Part shown: positions 1-7,220 of the stretch, in pieces
Position numbering within the stretch: position 1 is the stretch's first letter
Layout: every line of letters starts with the position of its first letter
Assembly (NCBI GenBank): GCA_900555765.1
Contig: USMA01000017.1
Coordinates: 1 to 11,473, forward strand
Length of the DNA: 11,473 nucleotides
Source: an uncultured Collinsella sp.
Lineage (GTDB): Bacteria; Actinomycetota; Coriobacteriia; Coriobacteriales; Coriobacteriaceae
Direction of reading: 5' to 3'
The notes under the pieces: generated by a model
What the model was told of the DNA's origin: nothing
Databases searched by the model: none
The model's input: only the letters and a program-made list of their open reading frames with translations
Made by a program: the position numbers and the translations under genes

Positions 1-82
1 CGGCCCGAAAGAGGAGCGCCGCGTACTTTGGTACGCAAGCGACGAATGAGCGCCGAGGTGCCGTGCTTGGGCAAGCCGCAGC

Positions 83-1159
83 CTAGAACTGATTCAAGAA
101 GCGCATATCGCCCGTCATGAGAGTTCTGAGGTCGGGCAGGTCGTAGCGCAGTGCCGCGACGCGCTCGGCGCCAATACCAAAGGCGAAGCCGGTGTACTTC
201 TCGGGGTCGATGCCGCAGTTGATCAGGACGTTGGGGGCGACCATGCCGCAGCCCAGGATCTCGATCCAGCCGCTGTGCTTGCAGAAGTTGCAGCCCTTGC
301 CGCCGCACACGTGGCAGCTCACGTCCACCTCGCAGGAAGGCTCGGTGAAGGGGAAGAAGTGCGGGCGATAGCGCGTCTTGCGATCCTCGCCAAACATGCA
401 CTTAACAAAGTAGTCGAGCGTGCCCTTAAGATCGCCAAAGGTGATACCCTCGTCGACGACCAGGCCCTCGATCTGGTTGAACTGCGGCAGGTGGCAGGCG
501 TCGGCCGTGTCGGGACGGTAGACGGTGCCCGGGCAGATCATGTAGATGGGCGGCTTCTGCGACTCCATGGTGTGGATCTGCACGCCCGAGGTCTGGGTGC
601 GCAGCAGCACGTCGGACTCGCCGTGAGCGTGAGCCTCGGGATGCGCGACGCTGCCGGGGTTGTTGTCGACCACATAGAACGTGTCGCGAGCCGAGCGGCT
701 CGGGTGATCCATGGGCGCGTTGAGCGCGGTGAAGTTGTAGTAGGAGGTATCGACCATGGGGCCGGACTCGACGGTGTAGCCGATACCGCAGAAGATGTCC
801 TCGGCCTCCTCGATGATCTGCTTGATCAGATGCTGGTGGCCGATCTGCGGACGGATGCCCGGCAGCGTGATGTCGACGGCATCGTGCTCGAGTGCGTGCT
901 TGAGGGCGGCGTCCTTCATCTCGGTGGTGCGCTCGTCGAGCATGCTCTGGATCAGCTGGCGCATCTCGTTGGCGCGCTTGCCCATCACGGGACGATCCTC
1001 GGGGGCGAGCTTGCCCATCATGCGCATCAGGCCGGTGATGCGGCCCTTGCGACCGAGCAGCTCAACGCGTGCAGCCTCGAGCTTTGCGGCGTCGTCGGCG
1101 CTAGTGACGAGCTCCTTGGCCTCTTCCTCGAGTTTGACCAGATCATCAATCAGACTCAT
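83..1159 (-). CDS. pheS: Phenylalanine--tRNA ligase alpha subunit
   Basis: Catalytic alpha subunit of the cytoplasmic (alpha-beta)2 Phe-tRNA synthetase, which charges tRNA-Phe. The protein is 358 aa, close to the usual 340-350. Residues 1-90 form the N-terminal coiled-coil arm typical of PheS; the class II catalytic core follows (LLRTQTSGVQ near 186-195, FPFTEPSCEVDVSC near 269-282, GFAFGIGAER near 324-333), and it ends DMRFLNQF as the family does. A C-x2-C-x4-C-x2-C knuckle (C282, C285, C290, C293) is the zinc-type insert also found in Bacillus PheS. The ATG at 1159 is chosen because GGGAAG lies just upstream and the family N-terminus begins there; the open frame runs further upstream into the T-box leader and should not be used. 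Oddities: a His/Ala-rich insert at about 167-183 and CHLPQF where THSHQF is usual. pheT is expected beyond base 1 but is not visible. Confidence 0.97.
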   Translation of the reverse strand: MSLIDDLVKLEEEAKELVTSADDAAKLEAARVELLGRKGRITGLMRMMGKLAPEDRPVMGKRANEMRQLIQSMLDERTTEMKDAALKHALEHDAVDITLPGIRPQIGHQHLIKQIIEEAEDIFCGIGYTVESGPMVDTSYYNFTALNAPMDHPSRSARDTFYVVDNNPGSVAHPEAHAHGESDVLLRTQTSGVQIHTMESQKPPIYMICPGTVYRPDTADACHLPQFNQIEGLVVDEGITFGDLKGTLDYFVKCMFGEDRKTRYRPHFFPFTEPSCEVDVSCHVCGGKGCNFCKHSGWIEILGCGMVAPNVLINCGIDPEKYTGFAFGIGAERVAALRYDLPDLRTLMTGDMRFLNQF

Positions 1160-1243
1160 GTCTTCCCTTTCGTCTCTCGCGCATCCGCGCTCCGGGACGG
1201 CTGACGCCGCCCGATGCTGCGGATGCGCGGCCCGGTTCGGTAA

Positions 1244-1283
1244 CAAAAAACCGCCCTCGGGCATGTGCATTGCCCAAGGACGG
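1244..1283 (-). terminator. T-box-controlled terminator ahead of pheS
   Basis: On the minus strand, CCGUCCUUGGGCA (1271-1283) pairs over 13 bp, with two G-U pairs, to UGCCCGAGGGCGG (1251-1263) around a 7-nt loop, followed by six U (1245-1250). The 5' side lies just downstream of the T-box at 1289-1308, as expected for the terminator that competes with the antiterminator when tRNA-Phe is charged. Confidence 0.92.
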
Positions 1284-1524
1284 TTAAATTCCGCGGTACC
1301 ACCTTGTTTGACCCGGCGGATGTCTGGCCCGCCGCGCCCACTCTTTGCCCCTTGTCGCGAGGCTCACGGCTTCCCTAGTGGGGCTTTGCTGCCACTGGCC
1401 GCGCGCCCGTTGAGGTCGCTGCTCGGGAGTGAACGCTTGGCCCTTGCCACCGCAGGAAGGCTTGCAGCCCATGACCTTCCCTCTCTTGCCGGCGACACGG
1501 CGGGCAAAACCCTCTCCGTCAACG
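1244..1524 (-). promoter_or_regulatory. T-box leader of pheS (Phe-specific)
   Basis: This is a transcription-attenuating T-box riboswitch that senses uncharged tRNA-Phe. The conserved T-box (AACAAGGTGGTACCGCGGAA on the minus strand) lies at 1289-1308. Stem I is closed by CGUUGA (1519-1524) pairing with UCAACG (1408-1413). A GGAAGG/CCUUCC hairpin forms the distal part of stem I. A UUC triplet followed by A at 1431-1433 sits on the 3' side of stem I, where the specifier codon is expected; UUC is a Phe codon, matching the gene downstream. The leader ends in the terminator at 1244-1283, about 85 nt before the pheS start. The T-box and terminator assignments are direct sequence matches; the specifier placement is inferred. 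Confidence 0.93.
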
Positions 1525-1535
1525 CATTGGGCTAT

Positions 1536-1544
1536 AGGATAACA
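1536..1544 (-). promoter_or_regulatory. Candidate extended -10 promoter for pheS
   Basis: The minus strand carries TGTTATCCT, a TGn-extended -10 hexamer (TATCCT). Transcription would start near 1529, about 5 nt before the first pairing bases of T-box stem I, which is where the start is expected. No good -35 hexamer is seen 17 bp upstream, which fits extended -10 promoters. Position is inferred. Confidence 0.45.
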
Positions 1545-1662
1545 CATTTCGCGAGCGCATCGCCGCGTTCCGTTTTGTTCGTGCTGGGTACAAGGCAGGT
1601 AGTTGTGCAAACTGGCCGTGCATCCGCCTGCGGCGCTCGGCCTGCGAGATTAAGGATACGGT

Positions 1663-3246
1663 ATGGGAAAGAAACTCGATAAGAAGGCCAAGGCCGCCGT
1701 GGCAAAGGCCGCCAAGGGCGTCAAGGCCGCTAAAGTCGACAAGGCCGTCAAAAAGTTCCGCAAACTCGAGGGCAAGCTGTGGACTCGTGAGTACCTGCTC
1801 AAGATTGCCGAGTTCGATGGAGCGACGATTGCTCCTGCCAATGGTGCTGCCGCCCGTGCCGACGCCATGGGCACGCTTGCCGGCGAGCATCACAAGCTGC
1901 TGACCAGCGAGAAGTCCGTTGAGCTCGTACGCTCGTTAGCGCGCGAGACCGTCGCCGGCGGCAAAATTGACGACCCGCAGCTGCTCGACGAGATCCGTGT
2001 GCTCGGTCGCGACCAGCGCGAGGCAAGCGTCATCCCCACCGAGGAGGCCGAGGCCTGGACCAGGCTCACCTGCGAGGCCGATGCCGTGTGGCACAAGGCC
2101 AAGACGGCCAATGACTGGGCGAGCTTTGAGCCCTATGTGGATAGGATCGTCGCCCAGCTTAAGCATCAGGCCGAACTTATGGACCCCAAGCGCGACCCAT
2201 ACGATGTTTGGCTCGACCAGTACGAGCGCGGCCTTTCCGCCAAGAGCTTCGATGCGTTTTGCGATGAGGTCAAGGCGACGGTCGTGCCGCTCGTGCACAC
2301 CATCGGCGAGCGCAGCCAGCAGCCCGATGCCGACTTTTTGCACGCCCGCGTGCCCGAGGCCGCCCAGCGCGCCATGAGCTTCGACCTTATGAAGCTTGTC
2401 GGCCTGAACCTGGACGACACCACGCTTGCCTTTACCGAGCACCCGTTTAGCGAGGGCTTTGCCGTGGGTGACGCGCGCATCGCGACACACATCTACGAGG
2501 ACGATTGCATCTCCAACGTCTACAGCATCATCCACGAGGCGGGACACGCCATGTACGAGCTGGGCGTCAATCCTGCCTATGCGCGCACCTGTCTTGAGGG
2601 TGGCACCTCCATGGGCATCCACGAGAGCCAGAGCCGCTTCTTCGAGAACACCGTGGGTCGCAGCCGCGCCTTTATGGGACCGCTGCTCGAGGTGCTGCGC
2701 CGCCACGCACCCGAGGTCTACGGCGACGTCGACGAGGACACGCTCTACCGCGCCGTGAACATCGCGCAGCCGTCGTTGATCCGCACCGAGGCCGATGAGC
2801 TCACCTATCCGCTGCACGTTATGGTGCGCTACGAGATCGAGCGCATGCTGTTTGCCGGCGAGGCCATGGCCAAGGATATCCCCGCGCTTTGGAATCGCTT
2901 TATGGACGAGTACCTGGGCATTCCCGTTCCCGACGACACGCACGGCTGCCTGCAGGATACGCACTGGAGCGGTGGCTCGTTTGGCTACTTCCCCACCTAT
3001 GCGCTGGGCAGCGCCTACGACGCCATGTTTGTGCCGGCCATGTGCCGCGACGGCGTCGACCTTACCGGTGCCTGCGCGAGCGGCGATCTGGCGCCCGTCC
3101 GCGCTTGGCTGGGCGAGCACATTTGGCAGTGGGGCCGCGCCAAGGACGCGCCGGAGCTCATCAAGGGCGCCTGCGGCATGGACTTTGACGCCCGCTACTA
3201 CTGCAGCTACCTGCAGGACAAGTTCACCACGCTCTACGAGCTGTAA
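1663..3246 (+). CDS. M32 family metallocarboxypeptidase (Taq/Pfu type)
   Basis: Zinc-dependent carboxypeptidase that removes C-terminal amino acids from peptides; no signal peptide, so probably cytoplasmic peptide turnover. It is 527 aa against about 500 for the family. Visible M32 signatures in order: DPYDVWLDQYE (178-188), TEHPFSEGFAVGDARIATHIYEDD (258-281), the zinc-site HEAGH (291-295), GIHESQSRFFEN (318-329) with the third metal ligand E321, IRTEADELTYPLHVMVRYEIE, and GCLQDTHWSGGSFGYFPTY near the C-terminus. All catalytic residues expected of the family are present. The ATG at 1663 has AAGGA at suitable spacing. The first 33 residues are a Lys/Ala/Val-rich basic extension (KKLDKKAKAAVAKAAKGVKA...), unusual for the family. 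The gene diverges from pheS, across a shared intergenic region, and converges on glmM. Its promoter is not clear from the sequence. Confidence 0.95.
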   Translation: MGKKLDKKAKAAVAKAAKGVKAAKVDKAVKKFRKLEGKLWTREYLLKIAEFDGATIAPANGAAARADAMGTLAGEHHKLLTSEKSVELVRSLARETVAGGKIDDPQLLDEIRVLGRDQREASVIPTEEAEAWTRLTCEADAVWHKAKTANDWASFEPYVDRIVAQLKHQAELMDPKRDPYDVWLDQYERGLSAKSFDAFCDEVKATVVPLVHTIGERSQQPDADFLHARVPEAAQRAMSFDLMKLVGLNLDDTTLAFTEHPFSEGFAVGDARIATHIYEDDCISNVYSIIHEAGHAMYELGVNPAYARTCLEGGTSMGIHESQSRFFENTVGRSRAFMGPLLEVLRRHAPEVYGDVDEDTLYRAVNIAQPSLIRTEADELTYPLHVMVRYEIERMLFAGEAMAKDIPALWNRFMDEYLGIPVPDDTHGCLQDTHWSGGSFGYFPTYALGSAYDAMFVPAMCRDGVDLTGACASGDLAPVRAWLGEHIWQWGRAKDAPELIKGACGMDFDARYYCSYLQDKFTTLYEL

Positions 3247-3268
3247 GGCATAACCGACACGCCAACGC

Positions 3269-3307
3269 AAAGGGGACGCCGCGGAACCAATCCGCAGCGT
3301 CCCCTTT
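3269..3307. terminator. Long palindrome, probable bidirectional terminator / repeat
   Basis: AAAGGGGACGC (3269-3279) pairs perfectly with GCGTCCCCTTT (3297-3307). After one C/A mismatch the stem continues with GCGGA/TCCGC around a 5-nt ACCAA loop. It lies between the convergent ends of the M32 peptidase (3246) and glmM (3344), so it can end both transcripts. The A/T ends of the stem would give only a short U-run on either strand, so termination strength is uncertain. It also resembles a dispersed intergenic repeat (see findings). Confidence 0.7.
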
Positions 3308-3313
3308 CCACCT

Positions 3314-3340
3314 AGTCGTTTAAGAACGTCCCCAATGACT
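3314..3340. repeat. Imperfect palindrome carrying a GGGGACG core
   Basis: AGTCGTT (3314-3320) and AATGACT (3334-3340) are inverted copies with one mismatch. The centre carries CGTCCCC (3327-3333), the same heptamer found in both arms of the adjacent palindrome at 3269-3307. Three copies of GGGGACG or its complement within 65 bp suggest a composite repeat unit and not chance. Confidence 0.45.
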
Positions 3341-3343
3341 ACC

Positions 3344-4675
3344 TTACAGAGCCTCGAGCGCGTTGGCGATGCGCTTCATGGCAGCATCGGCGGATGCTTG
3401 GTCGGGGGCTTCGGCCAAAACGCGAATCACAGACTCGGTTCCGCTCTTGCGCACGAGCACGCGGCCCTCGCCTGCCAGCGCAGCCTCGGCCTCGGCGATG
3501 GCGTTCTGCACGCCCATGTTCTCGAGCGCGGCGTCCTTGTCCGCCACGTGCACGGCCACCTGCGCCTGTGGCAGCAGCCTGCACGGAGCCGTGAGTTGCG
3601 AGAGTGTCTCGCGCTCGGCACGAATCACTTCCATCACGCGCAGCGAGGTCATAATGCCGTCGCCCGTGCGCTCGATATCGCCAAAGATCGTATGGCCCGT
3701 CTGCTCGCCGCCCAGGCTGTAGCCGCCCTCGCGCATCTTGGCATACACGTGACGGTCGCCCACGCCGCTGGTCACGGCGCTCAGTCCGGCAAGCTCCAGC
3801 GACTTGACCAGACCAAAGTTGCTGGCGATCGTCGGTACCACGGTACCGCCCGAGAGACGCCCGTGCTTGTTCAGGTACACGCCGCACACGTACAGGATCT
3901 GGTCGCCGTCGACCACGCGGCCGCGCTCGTCCACGGCCAGGCAGCGGTCGGCATCGCCGTCGTAGGCAAAGCCCACATCCAGACCCTGTTCCACCACGTG
4001 GCGCTGCAGGCGCTCCATATGCGTGGAGCCGCAGTCGACATTGATGTTAAAGCCGTCGGGCGCGGCGTTGATCACGCGCACGTCGGCACCGAGTGCGTCA
4101 AACACCGGCTTGGCCACCGAGGAAGCCGAGCCGTTGGCGCAGTCGATACCGATCTTGACGCCCTGCAACGAAAAGTTCGCGCTTGCGATGAGCGAGGCAT
4201 AGTAGCGGATGCGGCCCTGCATGTAGTCCACCGTGGCGCCGATGTGGTTGCCCGTGGCCAGCGGCACCTCGCTCTTGCCATCGATGTAGTCCTCGATGAG
4301 CTCCAGTACGTCCTCGTCCATCTTAAAACCGTCGCTATTGACGAGCTTAATGCCGTTATCGCAAAACGGGTTGTGGCTCGCGCTGATCATGATGCCGCAA
4401 TCGAAGCAGCCTTCCACGGTCTGATGCGCTACGCCCGGCGTGGGGATCACGTGCAGCATATAGGCGTCCGCACCGCTCGCGACCAGGCCGCTCACCAGCG
4501 CCGCCTCGAACATATAACTCGAGCGACGTGTGTCCTTGCCCACGATCACGCGAGCCTTAGCACTGCGGTTGGCGCCGTAATACCAGCCCACAAAAAGGCC
4601 AATCTTATAAGCGTGCTCTACCGTCAGCCCAACGTTGGCCTCACCGCGAAAGCCGTCGGTGCCAAAGTACTTCAT
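3344..4675 (-). CDS. glmM: Phosphoglucosamine mutase
   Basis: Interconverts glucosamine-6-phosphate and glucosamine-1-phosphate in the cytoplasm, supplying UDP-GlcNAc for peptidoglycan and surface glycans. The length of 443 aa matches the family (about 445). It opens KYFGTDGFRG as GlmM does. The phosphoserine loop ISASHNP has the catalytic Ser at residue 100. The metal-binding loop DGDADR is at 239-244, the sugar-binding loop GGEQTGH follows, and the C-terminal phosphate-binding loop RKSGTES is near 409-415, where the family usually has SGTEP. AAGGAG lies 5 nt before the ATG at 4675. A strong hairpin at 4695-4721 sits just upstream, so the gene either depends on read-through from the DUF4012 gene or has a promoter overlapping the hairpin. 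The related mutases ManB/PgcA are alternatives, but the opening motif and length favour GlmM. Confidence 0.95.
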   Translation of the reverse strand: MKYFGTDGFRGEANVGLTVEHAYKIGLFVGWYYGANRSAKARVIVGKDTRRSSYMFEAALVSGLVASGADAYMLHVIPTPGVAHQTVEGCFDCGIMISASHNPFCDNGIKLVNSDGFKMDEDVLELIEDYIDGKSEVPLATGNHIGATVDYMQGRIRYYASLIASANFSLQGVKIGIDCANGSASSVAKPVFDALGADVRVINAAPDGFNINVDCGSTHMERLQRHVVEQGLDVGFAYDGDADRCLAVDERGRVVDGDQILYVCGVYLNKHGRLSGGTVVPTIASNFGLVKSLELAGLSAVTSGVGDRHVYAKMREGGYSLGGEQTGHTIFGDIERTGDGIMTSLRVMEVIRAERETLSQLTAPCRLLPQAQVAVHVADKDAALENMGVQNAIAEAEAALAGEGRVLVRKSGTESVIRVLAEAPDQASADAAMKRIANALEAL

Positions 4676-4686
4676 GCGCTCTCCTT

Positions 4687-4721
4687 ACAAAATAGGGGCG
4701 GACAGATTGCCTGTCCGCCCC
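4687..4721 (-). terminator. Strong hairpin with U-rich tail between DUF4012 gene and glmM
   Basis: GGGGCGGACAG (4695-4705) and CTGTCCGCCCC (4711-4721) form a perfect 11-bp GC-rich stem with a 5-nt loop. On the minus strand it is followed by TATTTTGT. It lies 37 nt past the DUF4012 stop and ends about 12 nt before the glmM ribosome-binding site. It has the form of an intrinsic terminator for the DUF4012 transcript. Confidence 0.8.
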
Positions 4722-4758
4722 AAAATGGTACTCGATTATCTGCGCTACCAGAAAAACC

Positions 4759-7071
4759 CTACGCCGACGCGCTGTCGCGAGCCGCCTGGCATGTAGGAGT
4801 CTGACGCAGCGTAAGCGGCTTGTCCCCCGCCTCGGCCGACGTGGTCAGCGTATACGTGATCGTCGTCGTCTCGCCAGCATGCAGGTCAACGGTACCCGAA
4901 TAGAAGGGGATTCCATGCCACGTAGCGGCGCCAAGACCAAACTGGGTGCCCTCAACCGTAAGGTCACTGATGTTGCCGCCCGTCGGGGCAAACAACGAGA
5001 CATTCAGACGCTCGTCGTCGCGCGCGGCATCGGGCGCGCTCGCCGCGACGTAGTCGGGCAGCTTGCCGGCCTCCTCCTGCGTCATGATGTTCGTCAGGGT
5101 AACGGTGATGCGATACGAGCACGTGCCGTCACCGTTCTTGATGCCCTGGCCAATCTGTGTGTCGGCGTTCAGGTACCAGTCGAGCTTGGAGAAACTCAGG
5201 TTGTTAAAGTAAACGCCGGCAACGGGATCGGCACTCGGATCATCCGGATCGGGCAGCGAAGCGTCAATGCCCGTCTCTTTGATGGCATTCTGCTCATCAT
5301 CGTTTCTCATCCAAGCGATCAGGCGGCCCTCTTCGGCACCGCGCTCAACGGCGCTGACAAGCTTCGTAACATCGACATCGCCGATACCGCCAAGGATCTT
5401 GTCGAAGGCAGCGCTGGCGACGGATGCAAAGATGCCGTCAGACTCCTCGACCGGATAGTTCCAGTACACATCGTGCATGAGGACCTTTGCGGCGTTGGTG
5501 CCGTCGACAACCGTTCCGTCGGGCAGCGACACGTTACCGACCAGGCCCAGCAGGTACTGCAGGAACACCGGGTCGATACCGATGACGCCATCAACGTCCT
5601 GACCATATTGAGATTTCCACAGGGCTGCGACACGCTGCGAGTTGCGGGGCCAATCAGGCGAATAGGTATTGCCCGAGTTGTACAGGTTTCTGAGGTTGCC
5701 GAACAGCGCCTCATCCTCTTCGACGCCGCTCTCGCCTGCCTCATCCTCGCTGAGTCCAATGCGGGGAACAAACTCGCCAATCGACATCTGGCCGGCAGTG
5801 ACCGAAATCAGGCCCTGCGAACCGCCAAAGCCGCCGCAAGCACGAATCTCGACGTTGTTCATGGCGTACATAAGGTAGTTGCGCGTCTGGCCGTTGGCGC
5901 CGAGCATCTGGGGAAGGACGGGGGCGACCTTCTCCGCCGCGTCAACCGCGCCGTTGAGGGTGGCAAAGCCGTCCTTGGCCTTATCGACCAGCTCGGTCAC
6001 CTGGGAAATATGAGTATCGCCAATGCCTTGGATCTTCTCGTTGGCACTCTTGAACACCTTGGAGCTATCGGAAAGCGAATCGGCAACGGCCTGCAGCGCG
6101 GACACGTTAATCATGCCGTCCTGGAACAGCTTGCCGGGCGTGGCCTGCGAAAGGTTGTCGGCCATGGGAACCAGCGCGTTGCTCGAGACATCGGACAGGG
6201 CATCAATCATGGTGCGGGCTGCGTTGATGTCACTGCCATACACCGGGATAAACGAAGCCGCCGCCCACAGCGGGCTCGAGGTCTCCGCCTTCATGCTGTT
6301 GCAGAGCTCATCGATCTTCTTCGCGTCGTCAGGCAGCGTCGAAAAATCGCCCGACGTGACCTTGTCCTTAAGGCCACCGACGATCTCGACAGCCTCCTTC
6401 GCTTCGCTCTTTACGGTCTTTGCCGAGTTAAGCAGCATAAAGCCGCCTGCGCCAAGCGCAACGAGAAGCACCGCGACTACAGCGGCAATAATGGCGCCGG
6501 TGTGACGCTTCTTGCGCTCGCCCTTGCGATGGCGATGACGGACCAGACCGTCAGAGGTCGAACTCGACGAAGCGTCGCTACCGTAGTTCAAGCCAAAATC
6601 GTAATAATCTTCCTTGGAACCCGAGCCCGCAAACTCGGCACCGCTATCATCCAGGCGGGCGAACGTGCCAGTCTCGGAGGCGCCGGTGTAAATCGTGCCA
6701 AGGTTACCCGTAAGCCCCGCGCCACCGGCAGAGGGAGTATTGTTGTCGGCCTTGCCGGCATTAACGTTGCCGGCGGCATTCGCGGCGTTGGCAGCACCTG
6801 CGTTGTTCGCAGGTGCCGAAGGAGCCCCGCTCGGCTGCGACGTGGAGGTTGCACCGTCCGCAAAGACATTCCCTCTTGCACGGCCGGTCTTTTTTGCCTT
6901 TTGAGACTGCTCGTACAGAGCGGTAAACATCGCCGTCTCGCCCGGGGACACGCGCTTACCGGAACCGCCCTGTCCAGCGCCGCCCGGCGTGCCGGCCTTA
7001 CCAGCCCCGTTCGGACGCGGCGGAACTGCAGGACGGCCGCTATCGCTGCCCTTAAAGTGATTACCAGCCAT
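4759..7071 (-). CDS. DUF4012 domain membrane-anchored protein
   Basis: 770 aa. Residues 1-175 are low-complexity and Gly/Ala/Pro/Asn/Ser-rich, probably disordered and cytoplasmic. A basic patch (RHRHRKGERKKRH, 178-190) precedes one transmembrane helix (about 192-215). The remainder should be outside the cell by the positive-inside rule. The DUF4012 signature follows near 388-435: NYLMYAMNNVEIRACGGFGGSQG, then the conserved core to about 680 and a C-terminal beta-rich segment. The function of DUF4012 is not established; such proteins often sit near polysaccharide or envelope genes in Gram-positive bacteria. The ATG at 7071 is chosen because GAGG lies 8 nt upstream; a TTG at 7098 would extend the frame by 9 residues with no ribosome site. 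The glmM neighbour fits an envelope role, but that is inference. Confidence 0.88.
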   Translation of the reverse strand: MAGNHFKGSDSGRPAVPPRPNGAGKAGTPGGAGQGGSGKRVSPGETAMFTALYEQSQKAKKTGRARGNVFADGATSTSQPSGAPSAPANNAGAANAANAAGNVNAGKADNNTPSAGGAGLTGNLGTIYTGASETGTFARLDDSGAEFAGSGSKEDYYDFGLNYGSDASSSSTSDGLVRHRHRKGERKKRHTGAIIAAVVAVLLVALGAGGFMLLNSAKTVKSEAKEAVEIVGGLKDKVTSGDFSTLPDDAKKIDELCNSMKAETSSPLWAAASFIPVYGSDINAARTMIDALSDVSSNALVPMADNLSQATPGKLFQDGMINVSALQAVADSLSDSSKVFKSANEKIQGIGDTHISQVTELVDKAKDGFATLNGAVDAAEKVAPVLPQMLGANGQTRNYLMYAMNNVEIRACGGFGGSQGLISVTAGQMSIGEFVPRIGLSEDEAGESGVEEDEALFGNLRNLYNSGNTYSPDWPRNSQRVAALWKSQYGQDVDGVIGIDPVFLQYLLGLVGNVSLPDGTVVDGTNAAKVLMHDVYWNYPVEESDGIFASVASAAFDKILGGIGDVDVTKLVSAVERGAEEGRLIAWMRNDDEQNAIKETGIDASLPDPDDPSADPVAGVYFNNLSFSKLDWYLNADTQIGQGIKNGDGTCSYRITVTLTNIMTQEEAGKLPDYVAASAPDAARDDERLNVSLFAPTGGNISDLTVEGTQFGLGAATWHGIPFYSGTVDLHAGETTTITYTLTTSAEAGDKPLTLRQTPTCQAARDSASA

Positions 7072-7107
7072 AAAGAAATCCTCGCAATTGAGTCGCAATG
7101 AAAAAGT

Positions 7108-7129
7108 CCATAACGTTACTAGTTTATGG
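7108..7129. promoter_or_regulatory. Inverted repeat upstream of DUF4012 gene, possible operator
   Basis: CCATAA (7108-7113) and TTATGG (7124-7129) are exact inverted copies with a 10-bp spacer, 37 bp upstream of the DUF4012 start. On the minus strand the element contains TAAACT, which could be a -10 hexamer. The geometry suits a dimeric regulator, but a 6-bp half-site pair can occur by chance. Confidence 0.3.
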
Positions 7130-7220
7130 CATTTTGGGCATCGACAGCTAAACTCCAGACACGGACGTCAATTGGCGAAAATGCGGCACAACACCTTTTC
7201 CGTCTTGGCGGCGGCGCCAG

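Noticed and set aside
275..1204. 309-aa open frame on the plus strand opposite pheS
   Set aside because: Antisense to PheS, no motif, low-complexity Ala/Leu/His composition.
1284..1893. Short frames within the T-box leader and the pheS/M32 divergent region
   Set aside because: They cover conserved RNA structure or the start of the M32 gene and have no ribosome sites or recognisable protein features.
1936..3270. 444-aa open frame on the minus strand opposite the M32 peptidase
   Set aside because: Antisense shadow of a gene with a full M32 motif set.
3335..4804. 489-aa open frame on the plus strand opposite glmM
   Set aside because: Antisense to an unmistakable GlmM; composition rich in His/Ala/Val as expected from a complementary frame.
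4879..7101. 740-aa open frame on the plus strand opposite the DUF4012 gene
   Set aside because: It is a high-GC antisense shadow: Arg/Ala/Val/Gly-rich with no domain, while the minus strand has a clear DUF4012 motif, membrane helix and ribosome site.
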